Source: Marispirochaeta sp. (lineage in GTDB: Bacteria; Spirochaetota; Spirochaetia; JC444; Marispirochaetaceae). From it: 64,000 nucleotides of DNA. This document shows, piece after piece, positions 1 through 8,777 of the stretch. A model generated the notes under the pieces. The model was given only the letters and a program-made list of their open reading frames with translations, did not search any database and had not been told where the DNA came from. The position numbers and the translations under genes were made by a program. The stretch's first letter is position 1, and every line of letters begins with the position of its first letter. The stretch is taken from the NCBI RefSeq assembly GCF_963668165.1, contig NZ_OY764209.1:186001-250000 (forward strand). The letters are read 5' to 3'.

Positions 1-509
1 TTCCAGTTAATGAGCCGCCAGCCGCTCTTTGTCTGAAGTATATTTCCAGGATGGAAGCAACCGTGACACAGGCGGTCATCCCGCCTTTCCTGTAAAAACG
101 ACATGAACCCGGCACGCTTACGCTGAGAAATTCCAAAAGAATCACGGATCACGGGTCCGAATACATCACCCGCCCGGGGCAGTCCCTCGGAGGGTCTGAC
201 ATGCAGATCCCGGTGAGATATACCAAGGCTCATACCGACATCCCGGGCATCACCAGAGCTCAGAAGCCGGGACAGCTGTTCGCCGGGAATCAGTTCCAGG
301 GGCAGAGTGATTCTGCCGTCCTTCTGTTCAGGCTCTGTAACCCAGGGGGCCTTGTCGTAAACCCGGCGTACGAAGCTGGTATTCTCATACTCCTTGACCA
401 CCGCGACCAGGCTGTAACCGGGAAAATAGAGCTTTACCGCTTCCGTATCCGATTGCTTGAATACCTCCGCGCTGCTGCCGCGGCCGATTTTCCGTAGTTT
501 TTCCTCCAC
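1..509 (-). CDS. APH-fold kinase-like protein, degenerate active site (partial)
   Basis: A minus-strand reading frame starts at GTG 509-507, about 9 nt after AAGGGAG, and runs off the window at base 1 (about 169 residues visible). The N-terminus has a glycine-rich loop (IGRGSSAEVF) and a likely ATP-site lysine in AVKLYFPG, as in the aminoglycoside phosphotransferase/choline-kinase fold and the related TIGR02172-type families. The catalytic loop reads HGCFHPGNIL where family members have HGDxHPGNIL, and the next metal-binding motif reads LINW instead of (V/I)IDW. Both catalytic aspartates are therefore replaced (D to C and D to N). This suggests a pseudokinase or a binding protein. The substrate is unknown and the C-terminal half is not visible. 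Confidence 0.75.
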   Translation of the reverse strand, partial: MEEKLRKIGRGSSAEVFKQSDTEAVKLYFPGYSLVAVVKEYENTSFVRRVYDKAPWVTEPEQKDGRITLPLELIPGEQLSRLLSSGDARDVGMSLGISHRDLHVRPSEGLPRAGDVFGPVIRDSFGISQRKRAGFMSFLQERRDDRLCHGCFHPGNILQTKSGWRLINW

Positions 510-531
510 CCTCGAACTCCCTTACAAAATG

Positions 532-552
532 ATCCGAAGGACCGCTTCGGAT
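532..552. repeat. Perfect inverted repeat in a divergent intergenic region
   Basis: ATCCGAAG, a 5-nt loop (GACCG) and CTTCGGAT form a perfect 8-bp palindrome between the divergent kinase-like gene and the AEC permease gene. No gene ends here, so it is more likely an operator or a 5'-leader hairpin of the minus-strand gene than a terminator. It touches the candidate -35 box of the permease promoter. No regulator can be assigned. Confidence 0.45.
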
Positions 553-580
553 TGGCTTTTTCCTGTAATTAGTCTACAGT
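552..580 (+). promoter_or_regulatory. Candidate sigma70-type promoter for the AEC permease
   Basis: TTGGCT (552-557), a 17-nt spacer and TACAGT (575-580) lie 44 bases before the ATG at 624. The boxes are imperfect, so this is a weak prediction. Confidence 0.35.
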
Positions 581-623
581 CAAGAAGCAATAAGATGAAT
601 ACCAGAAGAATACAGAGGACTCC

Positions 624-1619
624 ATGGCAGCAGCGTTTTTTCGACTGATCGGACTTGTCGTATCCGGATACATTATTTTCCACCCCCGGTGGATGCGCAC
701 AAAGCTGCTTCCCTGGCTCTCCGCAGGTATCGTGAATGTCCTTTTCCCCCTGTATTATATCTCCCGCTACGGGGTATCCTGGGATGATGCCTTTGCCCGG
801 GGAGCCTACTGGATGCCGCTGTTCTTCGCCATGTGCGTCGTTACCATCTTTCTTCAATACCTGATGGTCCTTTGGCTGCTGAAACATACCCGGATCTTTT
901 CAGAGCTGCAGGACGAGAACAGGAGCGAATTCATTCTGCTGTTCGCCATCCACAATGTGGGCTATGTTCCCCTGCCGATTCTTGAAGCCATCGCGCCCGA
1001 ACCGATCCTGATTTACCTTTTTACCTATGTCATGGCCTATCAGCTGATATTCTGGAGTTTCGCGGTTAACATCATCAAGCGGGTTCCGGGAGAGCCTCTG
1101 CAGATACGCTTTCGCCTGACCATACCCTTCGTCGGTATTGCCCTGGGGATAATCCTTGCAGCCACCGGACTCTACGACTGTATTCCAAGGATCATTGCGG
1201 TGCCGATCGAAAAATACTCCCGATTCGCCATGGACGGTATCATGATCGTCCTGGGAGGGATCCTCGCAGGAGTACCCCACGAAAGCCTGACCCGGCACCG
1301 CGAGTTCGGCCCATTTCTGCTGGTACGTCAGGTCCTCTATCCCCTGCTGGTGCTGATTATCATGCTGACCTTACGGCTCCTCTTCGGCGGCCCCGCCCTG
1401 CTTCCGGGAGAACCCATGACCATCGAAGATACCTGGCGCTGGATGCAGCTCTTTCTGGTGATCGAAGCCGCTGTACCGCCGGCCACCAACATCATGATCG
1501 CGATTCAGAACTACGGCAGACCGGAGCAGCTGCCCTACTCCGGCAGCGGCATTATTCTGAGCTACCTGGGCGCGGCGGTGAGCCTGCCGCTTTTTGTTGC
1601 ACTGGGATATTATCTCTAG
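624..1619 (+). CDS. AEC (auxin efflux carrier) family permease
   Basis: A 331-residue hydrophobic protein with about ten membrane segments, the usual size for AEC/BART-superfamily carriers (PF03547). The C-terminal part carries a helix with EAAVPPATN, matching the family's small-residue/proline motif before the last segments, and IHNVGYVPLPIL fits the first broken helix. Family members export organic acids or other small anions; the substrate cannot be read from sequence. The start follows AGAGGACTCC-ATG, a good ribosome binding site. It stands alone between the divergent kinase-like gene and the convergent LytTR regulator gene. Confidence 0.8.
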   Translation: MAAAFFRLIGLVVSGYIIFHPRWMRTKLLPWLSAGIVNVLFPLYYISRYGVSWDDAFARGAYWMPLFFAMCVVTIFLQYLMVLWLLKHTRIFSELQDENRSEFILLFAIHNVGYVPLPILEAIAPEPILIYLFTYVMAYQLIFWSFAVNIIKRVPGEPLQIRFRLTIPFVGIALGIILAATGLYDCIPRIIAVPIEKYSRFAMDGIMIVLGGILAGVPHESLTRHREFGPFLLVRQVLYPLLVLIIMLTLRLLFGGPALLPGEPMTIEDTWRWMQLFLVIEAAVPPATNIMIAIQNYGRPEQLPYSGSGIILSYLGAAVSLPLFVALGYYL

Positions 1620-1637
1620 AGCAGATTATAAACAGGG

Positions 1638-2390
1638 CTAAAGTTTAAGGCCGACCTTTACTTTAAACTCCTGCAGGCGGTCGCGGGAAATATGCAGAGA
1701 ATGACCGTTTTCAAGCACAAGGGCAAAACGTCCCTGCCCCCAAGGCAGGATTTTTTCTATTCTTTCCAGGTTAACAATCGCTGTACGGTGGATACGCATA
1801 AACATGGATGGATCCAGACGCTGTTCGAACTGGTTCAGAGTAGTATCAGTCGGATATTCCTTGTCCCCGGATTGAATATAGACCAGGCCGGCGGCGGTTT
1901 TTATACACTGGATATCCCTGGCTGGAATGATGGTGAATATGTGCTTGTCCTTTACGGTTACCCGCTCAAGAAAATCTCCATCCTTGTCAATCTGCTGCAT
2001 GGCGTTTCGTACCCTGGATTTATAGTCCCTCGGGTCGTTAAGAATCTTCTTGATTATGGCCACTGTTCTGCTGAATCGTTCCTTGCTGAAGGGTTTCAGC
2101 AGGTAATCAAGAGCATGTACTTCGAAAGCATCTATGGCATATTCGTCATAGGCAGTAGTAAAAATAATGATCGGATCATACTCAATCTGCTGCAGAACCT
2201 CGAACCCGCTGTTCTTCGGCATCTGTATATCCAAAAAAAGCACATCCGGTTCCATCCGGTTTACCAGGGCAACGGTCTCCATTCCGTCCGAGGCTTCACC
2301 GAGAATCATGAATTCGGAGTATTCAGAAATAAAAGAGGCCAGGCGGCCCCTGGCCGGTTTCTCATCATCAGCTATCAGCACACGTATCAT
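1638..2390 (-). CDS. LytTR-family response regulator
   Basis: A 250-residue response regulator. Residues 1-118 form a receiver domain with the acidic pocket (ADDE), phospho-acceptor Asp54 in FLDIQMP and the conserved Lys99 in LLKPFS. Residues about 145-248 form a LytTR DNA-binding domain (IKTAAGLVYIQS, MRIHRTAIVNL). Its start overlaps the stop of the upstream kinase gene by 4 nt (ATGA), so the pair is translationally coupled. It is the last gene of a run that begins with the TRAP genes. Two LytTR-type direct repeats upstream of dctP (8778-8806) are its likely target; that link is inference. Confidence 0.9.
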   Translation of the reverse strand: MIRVLIADDEKPARGRLASFISEYSEFMILGEASDGMETVALVNRMEPDVLFLDIQMPKNSGFEVLQQIEYDPIIIFTTAYDEYAIDAFEVHALDYLLKPFSKERFSRTVAIIKKILNDPRDYKSRVRNAMQQIDKDGDFLERVTVKDKHIFTIIPARDIQCIKTAAGLVYIQSGDKEYPTDTTLNQFEQRLDPSMFMRIHRTAIVNLERIEKILPWGQGRFALVLENGHSLHISRDRLQEFKVKVGLKL

Positions 2391-4429
2391 TCACCTGCTC
2401 CATCGACTGGTACCCGAACCCTGACCATTAAGCCCTTTTTATTGCTCCTTTTAAACTCCAGATGCTTACGGTACAGGGTCATCAAACGCTGATTAACATT
2501 CTTCAGTCCGGTACGGCTGTTATCGAGCAGCCCTTCAACATCGATATTTGTATCACCTTTATCGCTAATATCAATAAGGAGATCCGTATCATCAGAATAC
2601 GCCTCAATAAGGATGCTTATGCTCCCATTCCTATCCGCGCCATGTTTTATACTGTTTTCAACTATTGGTTGCAACAGCATGGGGGGGATTTCTGAATCGA
2701 CGACAGAGTTCTCTATCCGGAAATCCACTTCCAGCCGCTGTCCGTGACGAATCCTTTCGATGGACAGGAACTCCCGGATATGCAGCATCTCTTCGTGCAG
2801 CCGGACCGTTTTATGCTTTGTAGACAGAAGTGTATAACGAAACATTCCTGCGAGCTTTTCCACCACACCGACCGCGGTGGATGAATCAGTCTCAATCAAA
2901 TGGGCAATTGTATTCAGGGTGTTAAAGAAAAAGTGAGGATTGATCTGCGCTCTCAGGGCCCTCAGCTCCGCTTCCAGGGCCTGGGCAGCCAGGGTCTCCT
3001 GTTCGCGCTTCATTCTGACCCGTAAGGATTCATTCGAGATCAGCATCATTATACCGTTTTCACTGGCAGGCGAATTCGCCAGGGGACGCACGTTCACTTT
3101 AACAGGAACCCGCTCTTTCTTGAGATTGAAGATATCACTGTAAAAATCATAAACGGGAAGCCCTTTCATGATCAGCGCTTTTTCATCCTCTTCAATAAAG
3201 ATCAGTGAAAAAACATCCACGGATTCCAGCTCTGACAGATCATCAACTCCCATCAGGTTTAAGAACTTCTGGTTCGCCTCCAGGATACGGCCATCAATAT
3301 CTGCCAGAATAATGCCCTCATCAATGGCTTCGAACATGTTCCGCAGAGTAGTAATCTTGCCGGCGATCTCCCGGGACATAATATTGAAGCTTCGGGCCAG
3401 CACATCATGTTCAGATTTTTCCTTTACCAGGGTTCCGTACCTTCCATCCCGTATCCAGTCCGCGGTCTTGGCCAGGCCTTTTAAATAAGAAGCGACCTCT
3501 TTAAGGGCTTTACCTACAACACCCTGGCGCGGAAGCGAAAGCAGAGATGTTTCAATGTGTCCCTGGGAAAGCCGTCCGGCAAGTTTTGCCAGATGGGTAT
3601 AGTGCTCAATAAGATCATCCACGCTGGCCTCCAGCATGGCTACTTCATCACTCTGATTCAGTCTCTCGCGTTCAACAGTTTTGCCGATAAACTCATTCAG
3701 CTTGATATTTAACTGGGTAATTGGACGTGATATTGAATCGGTAAAATGGGAAGAAATTAATACAAAACTGAGCATGAAAAGAATGAAAAACACAATACTT
3801 AAAAAATTCTGTACAACACTGATTCTTCCGTACAGAGATTCGACCTTATCCAGGACAACAACAAAGACATAATTAACAGTACTGCTGTAAATTGGAAAAA
3901 ACTCTACTCCGTCTATGTATTCTTTTAATGCGTAGGCATAAACATCATTCCGACTCCGGCCGCTTTCGATATACCGGATATAAATGTGGTACAGCCGCTG
4001 TAAACCCGGTTCCTGTACAAGAAGAGATTCGGCAGCAAGAAACTCGGGACTGCCCCTGGTCTCCATAATGCGGTCAATATTGACCTCTGCCATTCTCCAG
4101 ACAGCATACAGGTTCTCCAGGTAATGGCTGACCTCACTGCCGTACCACCATCCGGAATCGCGGGAACGTATTAATTGGCTGAGTTTCTTCTCAAAGAGGA
4201 GACTATTAGCAATAAAGATATCAAAGGTTTTCCCGTCGTTCCAGTTATAAACCGTTTCATTCATGGAGACCAGCATTTCTCCCCAGATCGTTTTGACCTC
4301 CAGGATGTCATTCTTGTCCCTTTCCATGTACAGTCGAAATGAACCAAGCAGAAGCGAGAGTAAAAGATAAATCAGTACAAGGATAATCAAAATAAGATAG
4401 GTTCTGAAAATCCTTTTTCGAAGACTCAT
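2387..4429 (-). CDS. LytS/YesM-type sensor histidine kinase with HAMP and PAS domains
   Basis: A 680-residue membrane kinase. There is a membrane segment at about 10-31, an extracytoplasmic region of about 175 residues and a second membrane segment at about 208-230. A HAMP-like linker (ISRPITQLNIKLNEF) and a PAS domain (about 365-480) follow. The His_kinase module (PF06580) has INPHFFFN with the phospho-acceptor His near 499, and the ATPase domain has PPMLLQPIVENSIKHG. It overlaps the binding-protein gene upstream and the LytTR gene downstream by 4 nt each. It probably senses a ligand through the co-encoded lipoprotein, as known for XylFII-LytS and HptA-HptS. Confidence 0.9.
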   Translation of the reverse strand: MSLRKRIFRTYLILIILVLIYLLLSLLLGSFRLYMERDKNDILEVKTIWGEMLVSMNETVYNWNDGKTFDIFIANSLLFEKKLSQLIRSRDSGWWYGSEVSHYLENLYAVWRMAEVNIDRIMETRGSPEFLAAESLLVQEPGLQRLYHIYIRYIESGRSRNDVYAYALKEYIDGVEFFPIYSSTVNYVFVVVLDKVESLYGRISVVQNFLSIVFFILFMLSFVLISSHFTDSISRPITQLNIKLNEFIGKTVERERLNQSDEVAMLEASVDDLIEHYTHLAKLAGRLSQGHIETSLLSLPRQGVVGKALKEVASYLKGLAKTADWIRDGRYGTLVKEKSEHDVLARSFNIMSREIAGKITTLRNMFEAIDEGIILADIDGRILEANQKFLNLMGVDDLSELESVDVFSLIFIEEDEKALIMKGLPVYDFYSDIFNLKKERVPVKVNVRPLANSPASENGIMMLISNESLRVRMKREQETLAAQALEAELRALRAQINPHFFFNTLNTIAHLIETDSSTAVGVVEKLAGMFRYTLLSTKHKTVRLHEEMLHIREFLSIERIRHGQRLEVDFRIENSVVDSEIPPMLLQPIVENSIKHGADRNGSISILIEAYSDDTDLLIDISDKGDTNIDVEGLLDNSRTGLKNVNQRLMTLYRKHLEFKRSNKKGLMVRVRVPVDGAGE

Positions 4430-5796
4430 TGGGAATCGCTCTTCTCTTTTCTGATAAGCTCGTCCAGCTGCCGCGAAGCATCATCGGCTGCCGCCTGGAC
4501 GTCTCCGCCAAGAATCGCGGTTACAATCGGGTTGCCGGCGATATTCCTTCCCCGTTCAACAGCAATTACAGGCGGGTTCCATAATGAGGAAGCTTTACTG
4601 TAACTGTCCAAAGATGATTTTGTCCATTCCGTTGACAACTCTCCCTCGAGAAAACGGGGATGCTCCCAGACACTTTTTCTTGCTGCAGGGATTCCGGCAA
4701 GCAGCCCCTCAAGAGCATATTCACGGCTGGTTGCCCACTGCATAAAAAACCAGGAAGCGTTTTTCTTTTCGGAACCGGGAAATATAGCAAGCCCCCAGCT
4801 GGAAGCATGAGGAACTGCCCCGGCAGGCCCTTCCGGTATGGGCAGATATCCCACCTTGCCCGCGACCTCGGACATCTGAGGATTCTCATAGTTGGATTTA
4901 AAAACACTGGCATCGTATATCATGGCTGCCCGCCCCTGCATGAACAGGGAGGTACTTTCGTACCATCCGTTTGAGGGCGCACTTTTCGGACCATAGCGAT
5001 TCAGTAAGCTTGCGTAAAACCGAAGGGATTCCACAGCCGCGGGCGAATGCAAGGCGGCCTTTCCCTCCGTATCCAGCCAGTCTCCGCCGAAGGAACGGGC
5101 AAAATCAATCCACTGACTTGTGGCTGCACTCCGCTTTCCTCTCATGGTAATCCCGAAGATTTCTCCTCCCGAATCGGTCCAGATTCTCCGGGCGGCATCC
5201 TGCAGCTGTTCCATTGTGCGGGGAGGATCGACACCGTAGTTTTCGAGGAGCTCCTTGTTATATGCCAGCAGGGAGGTCTCCAGCATTATTGGCAATGTAT
5301 AATTTACCCCTGATCGAACTCCGACTTCGAGGGCCGTAGGAAAGATATCATCCATATCGTAGGCAGGCCATGCCATTGATGGATTCTCCATATACGGATT
5401 CAAAGCTTCGATCCACCCGGCCTTCAGGTAGGCATCAAGGCTGTTCCCCGGCATTATCATAAAAACATCGAAACGGGGAAGCCCGGACAGGAGCTCGACA
5501 GTACGCTTGGTACGAAACTGTTCCTCGGGGTATTCGGTGATTACTACAGAGATTCCTGTAGCCTCCGTAAACTCATCTATCCGCGAGCGGATTACATCTA
5601 CCCAGGGATGCTTATTTGTAATAAACCGAATTTCTGTTCCGCTGTATCTTTTCAGATCCTTGCTGTCCCGTGAAATTGTTACATCCGCGGCCTTTTGCAG
5701 ACCGCAGGAAACCAGAATCCCGGCAAGAATAATCACCAGACCAAGAAAACCCAATTGTAAATGCTTCATGTCCTGTCCGGATGCAGCATGGTTCAT
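4426..5796 (-). CDS. Extracellular solute-binding lipoprotein (ABC family 1 type), probable sensor partner
   Basis: A 456-residue protein with an N-terminal hydrophobic signal and lipobox ILVSC (Cys31), so it is probably a lipoprotein. The rest matches the family 1 (maltose/glycerol-3-phosphate type) binding fold: EIRFITNKHPWVDVI at the start, PIMLETSLLAYNKELLE in the hinge region, and AMIYDASVF and PHASSWGLAIF near the C-terminal lobe. No ABC permease or ATPase lies nearby. Its stop overlaps the start of the LytS-type kinase, and dctM ends 43 bp before it. A sensory role rather than transport is the best inference. Translation may instead start at Met10 (5769), which gives a more typical signal peptide; neither start has a good ribosome binding site. 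Confidence 0.85.
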   Translation of the reverse strand: MNHAASGQDMKHLQLGFLGLVIILAGILVSCGLQKAADVTISRDSKDLKRYSGTEIRFITNKHPWVDVIRSRIDEFTEATGISVVITEYPEEQFRTKRTVELLSGLPRFDVFMIMPGNSLDAYLKAGWIEALNPYMENPSMAWPAYDMDDIFPTALEVGVRSGVNYTLPIMLETSLLAYNKELLENYGVDPPRTMEQLQDAARRIWTDSGGEIFGITMRGKRSAATSQWIDFARSFGGDWLDTEGKAALHSPAAVESLRFYASLLNRYGPKSAPSNGWYESTSLFMQGRAAMIYDASVFKSNYENPQMSEVAGKVGYLPIPEGPAGAVPHASSWGLAIFPGSEKKNASWFFMQWATSREYALEGLLAGIPAARKSVWEHPRFLEGELSTEWTKSSLDSYSKASSLWNPPVIAVERGRNIAGNPIVTAILGGDVQAAADDASRQLDELIRKEKSDSQ

Positions 5797-5839
5797 TCCA
5801 GCTAAAGAAACAAGCTTTCCATGCTGCTAAAATCGCTCC

Positions 5840-7120
5840 TTAGTAGACCATATTGGGAATAAACATTACAAGATCAGGAAATACAATCAAAAGAACCAGA
5901 ACAACAAGCAGTGTTGCGAGGAAGGGTAACAGAGAACGTACCAGAGCTTCCATCTTAATATTGGCAACACCTGCTGCAACATACAACACCGTACCGACAG
6001 GCGGCGTTACCAGTCCGATCCCGAGATTGATACACATAATCACCCCAAAGTAGACCGGATCGATTCCTATCTGAGCCATGACCGGTGTAAGAATGGGAGC
6101 GAGAATGAGGATCGCCGGGGTCAGATCCATTACGAAACCGATAAGAAACAACAGAAGATTACATACCAAAAGAATAATCAGTGTTGAATCAGTCATACTG
6201 GTCAGAAGATTGGCTAAAGTAAAGGGAACCCGCGCCCTGGTAAGCAGCCATGCCGATACCATGGCCATACCACATAAAAAGAGAACGATCGCTGTGGTTT
6301 TTGCCGTAGCCAGAAAAATCCGCGGAAGATCCCGAATCCCTATTTCTTTGTAATAAAAAAGACCCAGCAAAAGCGCGACCACTGCGGCGACAGCTCCGGC
6401 TTCGGTAGCAGTAAACAGGCCCCCGAGTATGCCGCCAACAATAATTATCGGTAAGGTAAGTGCCGGCCAGACCTCCCGGAGGGCGATCCAGATAACCTTT
6501 ATGGAAAACCTTTTACCCTCTTCCCGTTTTCCATATCCATGCCGCCGGCTGGTTATCCAGGTAGTCAGCATCAGTGCGAAGCCGACGATAATCCCCGGTA
6601 TGATCCCGCCTAAAAAAAGCCGGGCGATGGATGTACTTGTTACTATGCCGAAAAGAATAAACGGAATACTTGGAGGTATAATAATACCGATAACGGCAGA
6701 GCTCGCGGTAACAGCGGCGGAATACGACGGGGGATACTGCTGCTGAACCATCGGGGGGATCATCAGCCCTCCAATAGCCGCGGTATCCGCGATCGCAGAC
6801 CCGCTTATACCGCCGAAAAACATGCTGGCCAGAATATTTACATGTCCCAGCCCGCCGGTTATGTGACCGACAAAAGCATCAGCCAGCTTTACCAGCCTGC
6901 GGGCAATCCCGCCATGATTCATGACCTCGCCGACAAACATGAAAAAAGGAATTGCCAGAAGGGGAAAACTGTTCATTCCTGAAATCATGCGGCTGGAAAT
7001 AATGGTAAAGGGCAGGTCCATGACCCACAGCATTATTATGTTTGCGATTCCCAGAGAAAAGACAACCGGGATTCCGATCAGCACTGATGAAAAGAGGGCG
7101 ACAAGAAAAATCCACAACAT
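5840..7120 (-). CDS. dctM: TRAP transporter large permease (DctM)
   Basis: A 426-residue, strongly hydrophobic protein of the DctM/SiaM ion-transporter superfamily with about 12 membrane helices. It has typical segments such as AIPFFMFVGEVMNHGGIARRL (in part), GISGSAIADTAAIGG, IIIPPSIPFILFG and INLGIGLVTPPVGTVLY. It carries the Na+-coupled translocation step for the substrate delivered by DctP. It starts 3 nt after the dctQ stop. Length and motifs look intact. Confidence 0.95.
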   Translation of the reverse strand: MLWIFLVALFSSVLIGIPVVFSLGIANIIMLWVMDLPFTIISSRMISGMNSFPLLAIPFFMFVGEVMNHGGIARRLVKLADAFVGHITGGLGHVNILASMFFGGISGSAIADTAAIGGLMIPPMVQQQYPPSYSAAVTASSAVIGIIIPPSIPFILFGIVTSTSIARLFLGGIIPGIIVGFALMLTTWITSRRHGYGKREEGKRFSIKVIWIALREVWPALTLPIIIVGGILGGLFTATEAGAVAAVVALLLGLFYYKEIGIRDLPRIFLATAKTTAIVLFLCGMAMVSAWLLTRARVPFTLANLLTSMTDSTLIILLVCNLLLFLIGFVMDLTPAILILAPILTPVMAQIGIDPVYFGVIMCINLGIGLVTPPVGTVLYVAAGVANIKMEALVRSLLPFLATLLVVLVLLIVFPDLVMFIPNMVY

Positions 7121-7123
7121 AAA

Positions 7124-7627
7124 CTACTCCACAGATCGCCGTGCATTGATAACCGGGTCAGAACCCCGCAGCAGCGCGATAATTTTTCCTGCCCCCAGAA
7201 GACACATCAGTGCCCCGCAAAAGGGAACAATCAGATAAACAACAGACATTGGAATAGACAGGGCAGGAGAAACATTCATAACCGTAATCGACGCTTTATA
7301 TCCGAAAAAGGTAAGAAAAAGCAGTACCACCAGAATCAGACTCTCCTGAATTATTCCAACAATTCGCACAAGAAAAGGTGATTTGATTTTATCTACAATG
7401 AAACCGAGACCTACATGCTCATTATTCTTGAATGCCAGAACAGCCCCCAGAAAGGACATCCAGATAAAAATAAAGCGGGCGAGCTCATCCGCCCAGCCCA
7501 CCGACCGGTTCATGACAAAGCGCATAAACACATTGTAGGTCACGGTACAAAACATCGCGATGGTCATTAAAATCAGGACCGTTTTATAGATTTTCTCGAT
7601 AGCAGAAAAAAGCCGACGCTCCGCCAC
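7124..7627 (-). CDS. dctQ: TRAP transporter small permease (DctQ)
   Basis: A 167-residue DctQ-like protein with four membrane helices and the family motif WADELARFIFIWMSFLGA. It forms the permease complex with DctM. Translation starts at GTG (7627-7625), preceded by AAGGAGG at 7-nt spacing. The gene follows dctP after an 84-bp gap that contains a strong stem-loop, and it is almost contiguous with dctM. Confidence 0.92.
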   Translation of the reverse strand: MAERRLFSAIEKIYKTVLILMTIAMFCTVTYNVFMRFVMNRSVGWADELARFIFIWMSFLGAVLAFKNNEHVGLGFIVDKIKSPFLVRIVGIIQESLILVVLLFLTFFGYKASITVMNVSPALSIPMSVVYLIVPFCGALMCLLGAGKIIALLRGSDPVINARRSVE

Positions 7628-7651
7628 AGGTCTCCTCCTTGCATAAGCAGA

Positions 7652-7700
7652 GGGCCGATGGAGTCCGGGAACCCTGTTCCAGTACCTTCCCCATCGGCCC
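7652..7700 (-). promoter_or_regulatory. Long-loop hairpin between dctP and dctQ
   Basis: GGGCCGATGG (7652-7661) and CCATCGGCCC (7691-7700) form a perfect 10-bp stem with a 29-nt loop in the dctP-dctQ gap. No T-run follows in the transcribed direction, so it is not a classical terminator. Such intercistronic hairpins often stabilise the upstream binding-protein mRNA or reduce read-through, which would give more DctP than permease; that role is inferred here. Confidence 0.6.
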
Positions 7701-7711
7701 GGAAGACTATT

Positions 7712-8713
7712 TTACTTGTTTATCTCTGCTTGTACGTCGTCAATCAACGACTGTCCGATAGCATTGGCATATTTGTCGTATACCGATTGTACAGCCTTCT
7801 GGAACTCGGCTTTCTCAGCGGGAGTGAGTTCAGTAACTTCCATAACATCTTTCAGCTTTTCCAGGTATTCTTTGTTATAGCGGCGGTTAAGCTCCCGATT
7901 GTGGGCCCGGGACTTGACTGCTGCGTCCATAACAACCGTCTGCAGGTCCGCGGGAAGTCCGTCCCAGAAACTCTGTGCAATCATCAGCACAAAGGGTGAG
8001 TAGACATGGCCCGTGTCGGTTGCATAATCCTGAACCTCGAAGAAATTCTGCAGATAGATAGTACCCCAGGGGTTTTCCTGGCCGTCCACAACTCCCTGCT
8101 GCATGGCGGAAAAGAGCTCGCCAAAAGCCATCGGGGTCGGATTTGCCCCCATGGCACGCCACGCGTCCAGGTGCATCGGGTTCTCCATGGTCCGTACTTT
8201 CATTCCTTTGACATCCGCGGGGGTGCGCACAGGCTGATAGCTGTTGGTCAGGTTCCGGTATCCGTTCTCCCAGAAAACAAGTCCTTTGATACCGATGTCG
8301 GAAAGTTTATCCAGCAGCTGCTGACCTACTTTGCTGTCCAGAACCCTGTCTGCCTCTACTTCCGATGGGAAGAGAAAGGGAAGATCAAAAACCCCGAACT
8401 CCGGTACAAAGGGCACCATAGGCGCAGTGGAAGGACACGTCATTTCCTGTTCCCCCCGCTGCAGGGCCTCCATCATCTCGCGGTCGTCTCCAAGCTGACT
8501 CGAATGGTAGACATCGACGCTTATTCTTCCATCACTCTCTTTTTCTACAAGTTCCTTAAAATAGATAAGGGATTCGTACTGGGCCGACTTGTCATTCAGG
8601 CCGATCCCGGCAGTGATCTTGTAGGTTTCCGCGGCTCCTTCTTTTTCGCCTGCAGCAAAAAGCCCTGCAGTAAAAAACAGGATAAGCAGAAAGGCAATAA
8701 TGGTTTTTCTCAT
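7712..8713 (-). CDS. dctP: TRAP transporter substrate-binding protein (DctP)
   Basis: A 333-residue periplasmic binding protein with signal peptide (residues 1-20) and a mature start near AAGEKEG. It has typical DctP features: YHSSQLGDDREMMEALQ, the conserved arginine region KGMKVRTMENP that contacts substrate carboxylates, and GVVDGQENPW. The ligand is probably an organic acid. It is the first gene of the TRAP unit, with a good ribosome binding site (AAGGAGG). A candidate promoter and two LytTR-like repeats lie upstream. Confidence 0.95.
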   Translation of the reverse strand: MRKTIIAFLLILFFTAGLFAAGEKEGAAETYKITAGIGLNDKSAQYESLIYFKELVEKESDGRISVDVYHSSQLGDDREMMEALQRGEQEMTCPSTAPMVPFVPEFGVFDLPFLFPSEVEADRVLDSKVGQQLLDKLSDIGIKGLVFWENGYRNLTNSYQPVRTPADVKGMKVRTMENPMHLDAWRAMGANPTPMAFGELFSAMQQGVVDGQENPWGTIYLQNFFEVQDYATDTGHVYSPFVLMIAQSFWDGLPADLQTVVMDAAVKSRAHNRELNRRYNKEYLEKLKDVMEVTELTPAEKAEFQKAVQSVYDKYANAIGQSLIDDVQAEINK

Positions 8714-8739
8714 AACAATCCTCCTTGTTGATTGCCTTC

Positions 8740-8767
8740 AGTATGGAGTCACAGGAAAAATCATCAA
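8740..8767 (-). promoter_or_regulatory. Candidate dctP promoter
   Basis: On the minus strand TTGATG (8762-8767) and CATACT (8740-8745) are separated by 16 nt, upstream of the dctP ribosome binding site. The match is modest, as expected for an activated promoter. The LytTR-like repeats end 10 bp upstream of the -35 box. Confidence 0.4.
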
Positions 8768-8777
8768 GAAAAACCGT

